Assembly: GCF_048159605.1 (NCBI RefSeq)
Contig: NZ_JBLREB010000003.1
Coordinates: 173,666-237,665 of the forward strand
DNA: 64,000 bases
DNA from: Ectobacillus polymachus
GTDB taxonomy: Bacteria > Bacillota > Bacilli > Bacillales > Bacillaceae_G
Direction of reading: 5' to 3'
Position 1 is the first letter of the stretch, and each line of letters starts with the position of its first letter. The notes beneath the pieces were generated by a model. The model did no database searches. It was not told the DNA's origin and saw nothing but the letters and a program-made list of their open reading frames with translations. Positions 15,829 through 24,660 of the stretch are shown here, piece by piece. The position numbers were made by a program, and so were the translations under genes.

Positions 15829-17025
15829 ATGGAATCAAATGTATTTAAACGAATTTTTTTGGTTGTTATGGATTCAGTTGGAATCGGAGAGGCTCCAGAT
15901 GCAGAGGCATTTGGTGACAAAGGCTGTGATACATTTGGACATATAGCAGAAAAAATGAACGGGCTGAATATGCCAAATATCTCTAAGTTGGGCTTAAGTA
16001 ATATTCGTGAAGTAAAAGGAATAGAGATTGCTAAAAAGCCGATAGGTGTTTATACAAAAATGCAGGAAGCATCTTCTGGGAAAGATACGATGACAGGTCA
16101 CTGGGAAATAATGGGGTTAAATATTAAAACTCCATTTCAAGTTTTCCCAGAGGGCTTTCCGAAAGAGCTTATCGATGAATTAGAAAAACGTACCGGAAGA
16201 AAGGTAATTGGTAATAAACCTGCAAGTGGAACAGTTATTATGGATGAACTTGGGGAAGAACACATGAAAACAGGAGCATTAATTGTCTACACATCTGCTG
16301 ATTCTGTTCTTCAGATTGCCGCTCATGAAGAAATTGTTCCACTTGATGAATTATATAAGATTTGTCACATTGCTCGTGAATTAACGCTTGATGAAAAATA
16401 TATGGTTGGTCGTGTCATCGCTAGACCATTTATAGGTCAACCAGGAAGCTTTAAGCGTACAGCTAATCGTCATGATTATGCATTAAAGCCATTTGGACGG
16501 ACTGTTATGAATGAGTTAAAAGATTCAGATATTGAAGTAATTGCTATCGGGAAAATTTCAGATATATATGATGGAGAAGGTGTAACAAAGGCGCTTCGAA
16601 CAGTCTCAAATAATGATGGAATGGATAAGCTTATTGACACTTTATCGATGGAATTTAGCGGCTTAAGTTTTCTAAATCTCGTCGACTTTGACGCTCTATA
16701 TGGCCATCGTCGCGATCCGATTGGCTACGGGAATGCACTTGAAGAATTTGATGCAAGATTGCCTGAAGTTTTTGCCAAAATGCGTGAAGACGATCTTTTA
16801 ATGATTACAGCTGACCATGGAAATGACCCAGTCGCTCCAGGTACTGACCATACACGAGAATATGTTCCGTTGTTGGCATACTCTAAACGAATGAAGGAAG
16901 GTAAGGAAATACCAATTCGACTAACTTTCGCTGATATTGGTGCAACCGTTGCCGAAAATTTCAATGTAACCATGCCTGAGTATGGTACAAGTTTCTTAAA
17001 AGACTTGAAATCAACATTGGATTAA
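15829..17025 (+). CDS. deoB: Phosphopentomutase
   Basis: 398 aa. It interconverts (deoxy)ribose-1-phosphate and -5-phosphate, linking Pdp to DeoC. Metal and catalytic residues are Asp15 in VMDSVGIGEAPD, the phosphorylated Thr87 in GKDTMTGHW, and ADHGNDP and TDHTREYVPLL near the C-terminus, as in the alkaline-phosphatase superfamily. GAGGGG precedes the ATG. It is separated from the operon's other enzyme genes by the channel gene and two RNA/DNA structures, so it may have its own control. Confidence 0.95.
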   Translation: MESNVFKRIFLVVMDSVGIGEAPDAEAFGDKGCDTFGHIAEKMNGLNMPNISKLGLSNIREVKGIEIAKKPIGVYTKMQEASSGKDTMTGHWEIMGLNIKTPFQVFPEGFPKELIDELEKRTGRKVIGNKPASGTVIMDELGEEHMKTGALIVYTSADSVLQIAAHEEIVPLDELYKICHIARELTLDEKYMVGRVIARPFIGQPGSFKRTANRHDYALKPFGRTVMNELKDSDIEVIAIGKISDIYDGEGVTKALRTVSNNDGMDKLIDTLSMEFSGLSFLNLVDFDALYGHRRDPIGYGNALEEFDARLPEVFAKMREDDLLMITADHGNDPVAPGTDHTREYVPLLAYSKRMKEGKEIPIRLTFADIGATVAENFNVTMPEYGTSFLKDLKSTLD

Positions 17026-17057
17026 TTTTCAAGGAAGCTAGATAAAATAAAGAAAAG

Positions 17058-17109
17058 CCCAAGATAATTTTGTCCTTACTAAAAAGGAACAAAATTATCT
17101 TGGGTTTTT
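17058..17109 (+). terminator. Terminator after deoB
   Basis: CCCAAGATAATTTTGT and ACAAAATTATCTTGGG make a 16-bp perfect stem followed by TTTTT. It ends the nucleoside operon. Confidence 0.9.
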
Positions 17110-17229
17110 AGTCCCTTAAATGAATTTGTATGCTCTTAGAATAGGAACCTTCTTCGACAGTTCAAAATGTGTAAAGTGAATTTAGTCTCAATATAATCCT
17201 AAAAACTTTATTTTCTATTATACTGTAAC

Positions 17230-17327
17230 GTAGATTCTGGGTAGTAAAACGATTTTAAAGTACTTTAAAGAAACAGCAAACCACAGAAGTCATATGACCC
17301 TGTGGTTTGTTCTTTTTAGGGAAATTT
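17230..17327 (+). repeat. Right copy of the imperfect direct repeat flanking the nucleoside island
   Basis: It repeats the tail of the 21-aa ORF (V-D-S-G-stop codons), TAGTAAAA, the GCAAACCACAG terminator and the AGGGAAATTT end seen at 9727-9804. The upstream part of that small ORF is absent here, as expected for a duplicated fragment left by insertion or recombination. Confidence 0.7.
17278..17316. terminator. Terminator downstream of the EamA gene
   Basis: AAACCACAG and CTGTGGTTT with an inner GTCATATGAC palindrome form a hairpin with T-rich sequence on both sides. It is closely related to the terminator at 9758. Confidence 0.75.
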
Positions 17328-17334
17328 CATCATA

Positions 17335-18249
17335 TCATGATTTTTTCCCAACCGATAGAATAAGGATCGTACTAATAATACAAATCATTCCAATCCATTC
17401 TGTGATGCCAAAGGAAAGGTTCAGCCAAACAACGGATACGAAGGCTGCAGACAGCGGTTCAAAACTACCAAGTACACTCGCCTCGGAGGCAAGAATATAC
17501 TTTAAGCTTTCTAAATACATGTAAAAGGCAAGAAGTGTGCCGAAAAGAATGATAAACAGAAATGCAACCACGGCTCCCATCGACCATTGTCCGGCAAATT
17601 GAAAAGGAGAATGGAGGAAGCTAAGGCCGATTCCGCCGATTAGCATTCCCCATCCAACAATCGGAATGGACCCCCATTTTACGATGAGGCGATACGGATG
17701 CAATGTATAGAAAGCAGAAGCAAATGCAGATAATATTCCCCAAAACAAAGCTCCTTGGCTAATAGATAGCTGCATTCCTTTGCCTTTTGTCACAAGAAAA
17801 AAGGTACCGACAAGTGCGAGCAAAACAGCCAGGCTTTCTTGAAAGGTAGGTAGACGTTTCGTTCTAACAGATAGGTAGAGAGTAATGATGACAGGACTCA
17901 TATATTGCAGTAAAGTAGCTGTAGCTGCGTTCCCAGCCGTAATGGCTGCAAAGTACGTATATTGTACGCCAAGCATACCGAAAATACCGAAAATAACTAG
18001 GCTTCTTCGATCCTTCTTATCTTTCCAAATATCAAAAAAGTGCTGCTTATCTTTTGAATAATGAAAAATGAGCATAAGTAGACCCGAAAGTAACATGCGG
18101 ATGGAGACAAGCCATTCCGTATTAAACCCCTGGTTTTGAAATAAAAACTGGGCAGCAGATCCTGAAATTCCCCAAAGACTTGCTGCCGTAATAACAAAAA
18201 CAATTCCTTTCGATCTTTCACGTGATGCAACTAAGCTATGCGAACTCAT
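17335..18249 (-). CDS. EamA/DMT-family transporter
   Basis: 304 aa from the ATG preceded by GGAGGA; the frame stays open for another 73 codons upstream, but that part has no ribosome site and no family match. Ten hydrophobic segments form the two EamA repeats (about residues 14-145 and 160-295). Features such as GISGSAAQFL, GMLGVQYTYF and ASEASVLGSFEPLSA are typical of drug/metabolite exporters of the RhaT/EamA type. The substrate is unknown; it probably exports amino acids or metabolites. Confidence 0.86.
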   Translation of the reverse strand: MSSHSLVASRERSKGIVFVITAASLWGISGSAAQFLFQNQGFNTEWLVSIRMLLSGLLMLIFHYSKDKQHFFDIWKDKKDRRSLVIFGIFGMLGVQYTYFAAITAGNAATATLLQYMSPVIITLYLSVRTKRLPTFQESLAVLLALVGTFFLVTKGKGMQLSISQGALFWGILSAFASAFYTLHPYRLIVKWGSIPIVGWGMLIGGIGLSFLHSPFQFAGQWSMGAVVAFLFIILFGTLLAFYMYLESLKYILASEASVLGSFEPLSAAFVSVVWLNLSFGITEWIGMICIISTILILSVGKKS

Positions 18250-18581
18250 ACATGTCCTCCACAATCCCCTGAGTAGTTTTTCTTGTAGCTTTCTATGTAA
18301 AAATTTATATAGTAATGACGACTCAATCTTCGTACTAACAAAATAAGTGCGAATCGATGACTTCTCCATTTCTCTTAAACTTTGAAGTGGGGGGCATACT
18401 ACCCCTAAATAGCCGGCGTTCTTTAGTATAGTGAGATTGCTAGAAAACACTACCAAATAGCGTCCCATATATGATAGAACAAACTAGCTAACACAATCAA
18501 CTACTGTTTTTTCTGAGCTTGAAATATAAAATAATCCATTGGTCTCTTATTCATAATTATGAGTTGTTTGATTTTCCAACA
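18250..18581 (-). other. Intergenic stretch upstream of the EamA gene
   Basis: No recognisable gene is present. On the minus strand it holds the leader of the EamA gene, where one frame stays open for 73 codons (MGRYLVVFSS... to LRGLWRTC) without a ribosome site. I found no riboswitch consensus in it. Confidence 0.4.
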
Positions 18582-18606
18582 CAAAAAAGAGACTACTCAG
18601 TAGTCC
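18582..18606 (-). terminator. Terminator of the nuclease/beta-propeller-like operon
   Basis: On the minus strand GGGACTAC and GTAGTCTC pair around a short loop, followed by TTTTTT, just after the stop of the upstream 169-aa gene. Confidence 0.8.
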
Positions 18607-18610
18607 CGCT

Positions 18611-19120
18611 TTACACAACTTTAACAAGTGGCATTTCTTCTTGCTTGCGAATAAACCGCTCCATATTAGGGTCAACATATTCAATTGCATCAAATATAAG
18701 AAGTTGGTCTTTTACTTGTAATTTAATAACCTGCTTTCGATTGTCAGCATAATGAGTCATTGGCTCTAATGTCTTTTTATCCAAGTTATAACGGTAGATG
18801 TTTCCGCCAATAGCAATCGTTCCATAGATTCCACCTATAATAAGAGCAAGGTTTGAATGATCCAACCACACTGCATCCTTAACCATATCGTTCAGTACAT
18901 CAATTTCTAAATTGATTTCTTCTCTTATTCCTAACTCTAAATCAAACAATATTAAGTGACTGCTATCTTCCCATTCTAACGGCGTGACATATATGGCGCG
19001 TTTACCGTTAGAAGAAATGTTTGGTTCACTGGAAAAGCGATTTTCAAGCAACTGTTCTACGCCATTCGCGTTTACTACATAGATGAACCCTGTAGAATTT
19101 TCATATCGTAACGTAAGCAT
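18611..19120 (-). CDS. Beta-propeller-like protein, DUF4652-like
   Basis: 169 aa, probably cytosolic, with no signal peptide. It is built of short strands with repeated N-I-S-x-N-G-K-R-A-I-Y and D-H-S-N-L-A-L-I-I-G-G motifs reminiscent of TolB/WD-type blades (RFSSEPNISSNGKRAIYV, YGTIAIGGNIYRYN). I think it belongs with DUF4652 proteins, from memory. It starts 2 bases after the Mrr-like nuclease gene, so the two are almost certainly cotranscribed and may act together. No enzymatic motif is visible. Confidence 0.5.
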   Translation of the reverse strand: MLTLRYENSTGFIYVVNANGVEQLLENRFSSEPNISSNGKRAIYVTPLEWEDSSHLILFDLELGIREEINLEIDVLNDMVKDAVWLDHSNLALIIGGIYGTIAIGGNIYRYNLDKKTLEPMTHYADNRKQVIKLQVKDQLLIFDAIEYVDPNMERFIRKQEEMPLVKVV

Positions 19121-19122
19121 GC

Positions 19123-19641
19123 TTACAATTCTCCTTCCTCGAATGGTTTTATTCGTTTTACTCTGTCAGGATCAGAGGTGGAATCAGGGAAATTACCGTA
19201 TAATAGGACGTGCTTTAGTTCCGGATAACGATAAAGAATCTCCTGAATCTGAGTAAGTGGAATCATGACCATTTTGAAGTTGACATTCTTTTCGATAACA
19301 GAGAAATAATCAATTTTATCAGGACTTGGATCAACGGGAATGATTAGTACCCAGTAATCAGGATTATGCTCTTGTACAGTATACGCTTCGTTCATCAGTA
19401 CTCCCTTATTAGGCATTTTTGCCCACTTCTTACATTGAAATACCCACTTTCGTTCATATCCTAATCCAAATGGAAGTTGTTCAAAGGTTTTTGCAACTAT
19501 ATCTCTTCCCTTATCTCCTCCGTCCTTTCCAAACCACATTCGTTGAAAGAATTTACCCTCATATGCAAGGAGATAGTATATGAACTTCTCAAAGTGTCGG
19601 TTATCAATCTCTGACCAATTGATTCCATTTACATTTATCAT
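19123..19641 (-). CDS. Mrr-like PD-(D/E)xK restriction endonuclease-fold protein
   Basis: 172 aa. The N-terminal NRHFEKFIYYLLAYEG helix, then GGDKGRDIVA with Asp47 and VFQCKKW with Gln69-x-Lys71 match the D...QxK active site of Mrr-type nucleases, so DNA or RNA cleavage is plausible. It is a catalytic domain alone; the winged-helix DNA-recognition part of full Mrr is missing. It is the first gene of a two-gene operon with a beta-propeller-like partner, and no methylase lies nearby. It may be a defence or toxin component; that is inference. Confidence 0.68.
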   Translation of the reverse strand: MINVNGINWSEIDNRHFEKFIYYLLAYEGKFFQRMWFGKDGGDKGRDIVAKTFEQLPFGLGYERKWVFQCKKWAKMPNKGVLMNEAYTVQEHNPDYWVLIIPVDPSPDKIDYFSVIEKNVNFKMVMIPLTQIQEILYRYPELKHVLLYGNFPDSTSDPDRVKRIKPFEEGEL

Positions 19642-19863
19642 ATGAATTTTCTCCTTCGCCTACGTACTCCTACTCTATTTGAATTGTATCATTTATTTCT
19701 GTGTAGTTGTCTTAGCCTCTTTTTGAAAGTACACGAGCAAAATAAGCAAAAGTATCTTGGGAATAAAGGATTTTAATCCATTGATGAAAAGATTTTTACG
19801 GGTGGAGAGTAATAGTAGAGAAATATCATTGTATTAAGGTATATGCCGTTTTTTACAATAAAA

Positions 19864-19920
19864 AGACAATATATTGACTTTGTGCGGCGGATGAGTTATT
19901 TTAAATTAGACAATATATTG
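19864..19920 (+). promoter_or_regulatory. Promoter with two identical MarR-type operator boxes
   Basis: AGACAATATATTG occurs twice (19864-19876 and 19908-19920), each containing the palindrome CAATATATTG. Between them lie TTGACT (19874), a 17-base spacer and TATTTT (19897). One box overlaps the -35 region and the other lies just after the -10 box, the arrangement expected for an autorepressing MarR regulator. Confidence 0.65.
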
Positions 19921-19941
19921 TTTAATTTAGAGGTGGAAAAC

Positions 19942-20490
19942 ATGGATTTTTCAAAAGAACTATACGAATTAGATCAAATGCAACAAATATATGCCACTTT
20001 ATTTTCTTTAGCTAATAAAGTTCAAATTATTGGAGACTCTTATCTCGAAAAGCTAACATCTAGGCAATTTATGACGATGCTTGCAGTACTTCACTTACCA
20101 GAGAATAAGGCAACGATTAATAATATTAGCAAAAAGCTAGGAACATCAAAGCAAAATACCAAACAGTTAGTTAACAGTATAGAGAAAAAAGGATATGTAA
20201 GAGTTTCTCCTAACGCAACCGATAAAAGAGCACTAAATGTTAGTGTTACTGAATCTGGATTGAATGTGATGAATGAGTGCGGAAAAATAGGGGTACAATT
20301 TATGGCTGATTTATTCCATGAGTTCTCGGCAGAAGAGTTAGTCCTTTTGAAAGGCTTATTATTGAAACTCTATATGTTTGATGGTCAACCAATCGACGGA
20401 TTCGAAGAAGATATTTCAAGGAAAACTGAAGTTCTATCAGAGGATCAATTCATTACTTTACAGGAATTCTCTAAGCGTAGAAATAAATGA
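19942..20490 (+). CDS. MarR-family transcriptional regulator
   Basis: 182 aa from the ATG after AGAGGTGG; an upstream in-frame ATG at 19843 precedes the promoter-like sequences and is rejected. The winged helix spans about residues 35-115: NNISKKLGTSKQNTKQLVNSIEKKGYV is the recognition helix and RVSPNATDKRALNVSVTESG the wing. The C-terminal helices mediate dimerisation. It probably represses its own promoter through two identical boxes and controls the serine hydrolase 34 bases downstream. The ligand is unknown. Confidence 0.85.
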   Translation: MDFSKELYELDQMQQIYATLFSLANKVQIIGDSYLEKLTSRQFMTMLAVLHLPENKATINNISKKLGTSKQNTKQLVNSIEKKGYVRVSPNATDKRALNVSVTESGLNVMNECGKIGVQFMADLFHEFSAEELVLLKGLLLKLYMFDGQPIDGFEEDISRKTEVLSEDQFITLQEFSKRRNK

Positions 20491-20524
20491 AAAATAAAAG
20501 ATATAGTAAGGGAGAGTAATAATT

Positions 20525-21553
20525 ATGTTTGAAATTAATGATAAAACCTTACGAATAATTAAAAAGGCTTGTAAAGGAAAAAAGCATGTAAAGTTAACTG
20601 TTGGCTATTTAACAGGCAATGATTCTGTAATAAAAATTTATAATGACAACGGCGAGTTTGATTCATCAAAAAAATATCATTATGAAATTGGCTCTATTAC
20701 AAAGACCTTTACCGTATCTTTGCTATCAATATATATATTTGAAAACAAGATGTCAATAAACGATTCCATACAAAAATATATTGAAGATCTTAGGGAAGAC
20801 GAGTATTATCCTACATTACTCCGTCTTGCTACACACTCTTCTGGATATTCAGCAACACTGCCATTAAATAAACAGGAATATTTCAAATTATTATTAGGTT
20901 TGATAAGTGGCGGTGGCGATATGAATAAGAATAATCCGTTACATATGGATTTAAACAAGATGAAAATGCATATGGAAAAAAATAAATTAAAAGATGCGGA
21001 TTATTCATGGAAATATTCAAATTTTGGTATGTCACTTATTGGTTATGGGTTGGGAATTGTATCAGGCAGGGGATATTGGGACACGATGAATGAATTTCTA
21101 CAAAATGAACTGGGATTAAATGATACATATTTAGGAACATCAAATAATAATTTACATGGTTATGACAGAAAAAATAATGATTGCGGAAACTGGAAATGGA
21201 ACAAAGACAATCTTATATCACCTGCGGGTGCAATAAGTTCAACTGCCGAGGATTTACTTAACTATGCAAAAATAAATATTTACGAAGATAAACCATATTT
21301 GTCTCTTTGTCATAAAAAACATGGAAATAGAAATAGGAAGTATGATATGGGTCTTGGATGGTGGCTTTTAAAGAAAAACAATAATGTTATTTTGCATGGC
21401 GGTGGAACAGGATGCTTTAGTTCATTTTTAGGAATTGATAAAGAAAAAAAAGTCGCCTCCGTAGTTTTGGCTAATTATAGATTAGGTATGAATGATGATG
21501 AAAATATAGGATTTTCTTTATTAGAAAGTCTACAGAAATCAAAAGATGAATAA
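20525..21553 (+). CDS. Class C beta-lactamase-like serine hydrolase
   Basis: 342 aa without a clear signal peptide, so probably cytosolic. The three penicillin-recognising motifs are present: SxxK at Ser57-Lys60 (GSITKTFT), YxN in KYSNFGMSLIGYG near residue 165, and HGGG in ILHGGGTGCF near residue 290. The family includes beta-lactamases, DD-peptidases, esterases and D-amino-acid amidases, so the substrate cannot be read from sequence. GGGAGAG precedes the ATG. It follows a MarR regulator in the same orientation, which suggests induction by a small molecule. Confidence 0.82.
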   Translation: MFEINDKTLRIIKKACKGKKHVKLTVGYLTGNDSVIKIYNDNGEFDSSKKYHYEIGSITKTFTVSLLSIYIFENKMSINDSIQKYIEDLREDEYYPTLLRLATHSSGYSATLPLNKQEYFKLLLGLISGGGDMNKNNPLHMDLNKMKMHMEKNKLKDADYSWKYSNFGMSLIGYGLGIVSGRGYWDTMNEFLQNELGLNDTYLGTSNNNLHGYDRKNNDCGNWKWNKDNLISPAGAISSTAEDLLNYAKINIYEDKPYLSLCHKKHGNRNRKYDMGLGWWLLKKNNNVILHGGGTGCFSSFLGIDKEKKVASVVLANYRLGMNDDENIGFSLLESLQKSKDE

Positions 21554-21614
21554 GAACTACCAACATATTTTAATGAAGAGCAGCGATCAAGTTCAAACTA
21601 ATATTTCGAATAAT

Positions 21615-21681
21615 CCCCAAAAGCGAAAATGTTATCTTGTCTATGAAAATTCAGCTCATTTTTTCGTTTTGGGGACTTTTT
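21615..21681. terminator. Bidirectional terminator between serine hydrolase and Nudix genes
   Basis: CCCCAAAAGCGAAAA and TTTTTCGTTTTGGGG pair around a long loop, with T-rich sequence after each side. It sits between convergent genes. Confidence 0.75.
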
Positions 21682-21704
21682 AACTCAATGTTTATACGTT
21701 TTTA

Positions 21705-22169
21705 CTACCGAATAAAAGGCGCTCCATGTTTCAATAAATCCTCAAATGCAGGCATTTGTAGGTGCCAAACTTCCGGCAATTCATCGAGTCCAAAGAAACG
21801 AAGCTGGAGCGTTTCGTCATTGTTTTCATGGAGGGTACCGGAAAATTCGTGGCAGGTGAACATAAATTTCACGAGAGAAACTTCGTCGCCGTTTTGCAGG
21901 GTGCGTTCGAAATTTGGGCCCGAGTATACACCTAGTAATTCGAGCTTGCCGAGTGTAAGACCTGTTTCCTCCCATGTTTCTCGCCGTGCTGTCTCTTCAA
22001 TTGTTTCGTCTAGCTCCATATATCCACCCGGATGTCCCCACAAACCATTGTCAGAACGCTTTTGCAGTAAGATACGATTTTGTTCATCAAAAATAAACAC
22101 GCCGGCCACGACCATAATTACTTTATGATGGCCAACAAAGTTGCGTAAATAAGATATGTAATCAGCCAA
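21705..22169 (-). CDS. Nudix hydrolase
   Basis: 154 aa, started by TTG after AGGAGGAT. The full Nudix box is present (GGYMELDE...ARRETWEETGL, about residues 48-70), coordinating magnesium for cleavage of a nucleoside diphosphate linked to X. The first 35 residues and VLLQKRSDNGLWGHPGG resemble ADP-ribose or NTP pyrophosphohydrolases. The true substrate is unknown. It stands alone. Confidence 0.88.
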   Translation of the reverse strand: MADYISYLRNFVGHHKVIMVVAGVFIFDEQNRILLQKRSDNGLWGHPGGYMELDETIEETARRETWEETGLTLGKLELLGVYSGPNFERTLQNGDEVSLVKFMFTCHEFSGTLHENNDETLQLRFFGLDELPEVWHLQMPAFEDLLKHGAPFIR

Positions 22170-22364
22170 GAAAGGATCCTCCTGTTATGGTAAGGTATTT
22201 GTCTTCATTATATAGGGAAACTACCAAGAGAGGGAATTTTATAGCAGAAATATCCAATTTGTATTGCTTTAATTCCAACTAGAAACATATGCATTGACGG
22301 ATTTCGGCAACAGTGTTAACGTATTTGTATGAATTTTCTTATTTTATTGCAAAGGATGAGTGTT

Positions 22365-23282
22365 ATGAATATATATGAAAATATTACAGAGTTGATTGGA
22401 AACACACCTGTGGTAAAGTTAAATCGTATTACACCAGAAGATGCAGCTGATGTATTTATTAAATTAGAGATGTTTAACCCTTCTCGCAGTGTGAAGGACC
22501 GCGCTGCTTATAATTTAATTGTAACTGCTGAAAAGAACGGATTTCTTAAGCCGGGCGGTACGATTATTGAGCCAACGAGCGGAAATACTGGAATCGGACT
22601 TGCAATGAATGCAGCTGCGAAAGGATATAAAGCCATTTTAATTATGCCGGATAACAGTTCAAAGGAACGGATTAAGATTTTGAAAGCTTATGGTGCAGAG
22701 GTTGTTCTTACGCCAGCTGATCAGCGGATGCCAGGAGCTATTGCGAAAGCAAAGGAATTGCATGAACAAATACCGAATAGCTACATCCCGCAGCAATTCG
22801 AAAATCCTGCTAATCCAGATGCACATCGCATGACGACGGCTCTTGAAATTTTAGAACAAATGGAAGGAAAACTCGATGTGTTCGTGTCAAGTGCAGGAAC
22901 AGGTGGTACAATTACTGGTACGGGAGAAGTATTGAAAGAACATTTGCCAAATTTACATATTACCGTTGTTGAGCCGAAGGGGTCGCCTGTATTATCAGGC
23001 GGTAAACCAGGTCCTCATAAGCTTGTCGGCACAAGCCCAGGTTTTATTCCTTCTATATTAAATCAGCATGTATATGATGAAATTATGCAAATTGAAGATC
23101 AACATGCACTTGGTACGATGCGTGATTTAGCATGTAAGGAAGGCATTTTAGTTGGCCCTTCTGCAGGGGCGACAGCGTTTGCTGCGATTGAAATTGCTAA
23201 AAAATTAGGACCAGGCAAGAAAGTATTATGTATGGCTCCCGACACAGGTGAACGTTATTTAAGTATGGGTATTTTTGGCTAA
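22365..23282 (+). CDS. cysK: Cysteine synthase (O-acetylserine sulfhydrylase)
   Basis: 305 aa from the ATG after AAAGGATGAG; this start aligns with the CysK N-terminus (IYENITELIGNTPVVKL). It makes L-cysteine from O-acetylserine and sulfide with PLP bound to Lys44 (NPSRSVKDRAA). PTSGNTGIGLA holds the substrate carboxylate and GTGGTITGTGE the phosphate. Bacilli often carry several CysK paralogues, so a role in another beta-replacement cannot be excluded. An MFS gene follows in the same direction after 31 bases and may be cotranscribed. Confidence 0.9.
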   Translation: MNIYENITELIGNTPVVKLNRITPEDAADVFIKLEMFNPSRSVKDRAAYNLIVTAEKNGFLKPGGTIIEPTSGNTGIGLAMNAAAKGYKAILIMPDNSSKERIKILKAYGAEVVLTPADQRMPGAIAKAKELHEQIPNSYIPQQFENPANPDAHRMTTALEILEQMEGKLDVFVSSAGTGGTITGTGEVLKEHLPNLHITVVEPKGSPVLSGGKPGPHKLVGTSPGFIPSILNQHVYDEIMQIEDQHALGTMRDLACKEGILVGPSAGATAFAAIEIAKKLGPGKKVLCMAPDTGERYLSMGIFG

Positions 23283-23313
23283 TTGGCCAAAAATAAAGAA
23301 TAGGGGGCTTCGC

Positions 23314-24507
23314 ATGGAAGCAGCAAAGAAAAATATATACTCAGCGAATATGATTTATCCCATCTTATTCGCAATTAGCACGGGGCATTTTTTAAACGAT
23401 TGCATGCAAGCAGTTGTACCGGCCTCATTTCCAATATTAGAAAGGACGATGCAACTATCTTATGTGCAAATCGGTTGGATTGCATTTGCGTTAAATATGA
23501 CCTCATCGATAATGCAGCCTGTTTTTGGTTCGTTCACCGATAAGAGGCCATCGCCGTTTTTATTGCCTCTCGGTATGCTTTCAAGCTTACTTGGTATGGT
23601 AGGCTTAGCACTTGCACCGAACTTTTACATGATCCTGCTTTCTGTTTTATTTATTGGTCTTGGTTCGGCTGTCTTTCATCCAGAAGGAGCACGCGTAGCA
23701 TTTATGGCGGCTGGTTCAAAACGTGGGCTTGCGCAAAGTATTTATCAAGTAGGTGGTAATACGGGAAATGCTTTAGCACCTATTTTTACCGTTCTTGTCT
23801 TTGTACCATTTGGTCAAAAAGGGGCATTGTCCTTTACGATACTTGCTGCAATTGGTATAGCAATCTTACTTTATGTTTCTATTTGGTATCGTAATGAACT
23901 TATTGCTCGTGCAAAGCGTGCGAAGAAGAAACTAGGTTCTAACGCCAAGGTTAGCAAAGAAGTGAAGCTTGCAATCCTGTTACTCATTTTTCTTGTTTTT
24001 GCACGTTCTTGGTACACTGCAGGAATAAATAATTTTTATCAATTTTATTTAATTAAGCATTATGGTTTGACGATCCAACAGGCACAGTATTATGTGTTTG
24101 CGTTTATGATCGCGGGGGTAGTAGGAACGTTTTTTGGAGGATCACTTTCGGATCGATTTGGAAAACGAAATATCATCATGATTTCCTTGCTTGGGGCTGC
24201 ACCGCTTGCATTGGTATTGCCATATGCACCGTTAGCATTGGTCACCCCTCTCTTTCTTGCAATTGGATTCATATTATCGAGCAGCTTTAGCGTTACGGTT
24301 GTATATGCACAAGAGCTTCTTCCTGGCAAAGTGGGAGTAGCCTCAGGCCTTATTGTCGGGCTAGCATTTGGTATGGGTGCTCTCGGTGCAGTTGCCCTCG
24401 GAAAGCTTGCCGACATGTATGGCTTAACATTTATTATGATCTTATGCAGCCTTTTACCATTACTTGGTGTGTTATCTTTGAAGCTGCCAAATGATGATAA
24501 AATTTAA
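23314..24507 (+). CDS. MFS exporter, fosmidomycin-resistance (Fsr) type
   Basis: 397 aa from the ATG after AGGGGGC, with 12 hydrophobic segments. The start ILFAISTGHFLNDCMQAVVPASFPI and the loop GSFTDKRPSPF match Fsr-type MFS proteins; the second half has the GGSLSDRFGKRNI motif between segments 8 and 9. Such proteins export small drugs such as fosmidomycin. The native substrate is unknown. It shares direction with cysK, separated by 31 bases. Confidence 0.85.
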   Translation: MEAAKKNIYSANMIYPILFAISTGHFLNDCMQAVVPASFPILERTMQLSYVQIGWIAFALNMTSSIMQPVFGSFTDKRPSPFLLPLGMLSSLLGMVGLALAPNFYMILLSVLFIGLGSAVFHPEGARVAFMAAGSKRGLAQSIYQVGGNTGNALAPIFTVLVFVPFGQKGALSFTILAAIGIAILLYVSIWYRNELIARAKRAKKKLGSNAKVSKEVKLAILLLIFLVFARSWYTAGINNFYQFYLIKHYGLTIQQAQYYVFAFMIAGVVGTFFGGSLSDRFGKRNIIMISLLGAAPLALVLPYAPLALVTPLFLAIGFILSSSFSVTVVYAQELLPGKVGVASGLIVGLAFGMGALGAVALGKLADMYGLTFIMILCSLLPLLGVLSLKLPNDDKI

Positions 24508-24523
24508 TAAAAAAGACTTTGGG

Positions 24524-24552
24524 AGAGGGGCTACCTTATGGAGCCTCTCTTT
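24524..24552 (+). terminator. Terminator after the Fsr-type gene
   Basis: AGAGGGGCT and AGCCTCTCT pair (one G-U) with a short loop, then TT-rich sequence. Confidence 0.65.
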
Positions 24553-24660
24553 CTAATAGTACACGCCAATTGATGGTGGGATATAACCTGAAATTCTACA
24601 TCTTGATACAAGTAGACTATAATTTAGTATGTACTTATTTAATGGGGGAGGTAATAAAAT

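Noticed and set aside
18250..18468. A 73-codon in-frame N-terminal extension of the EamA protein
   Set aside because: No ribosome site at its ATG, no family match, and a clear GGAGGA-supported ATG at 18249 gives a normal-length transporter.
21637..22128. 163-aa plus-strand ORF opposite the Nudix gene
   Set aside because: The Nudix box on the minus strand is complete; this frame is serine/arginine-rich and crosses a terminator.
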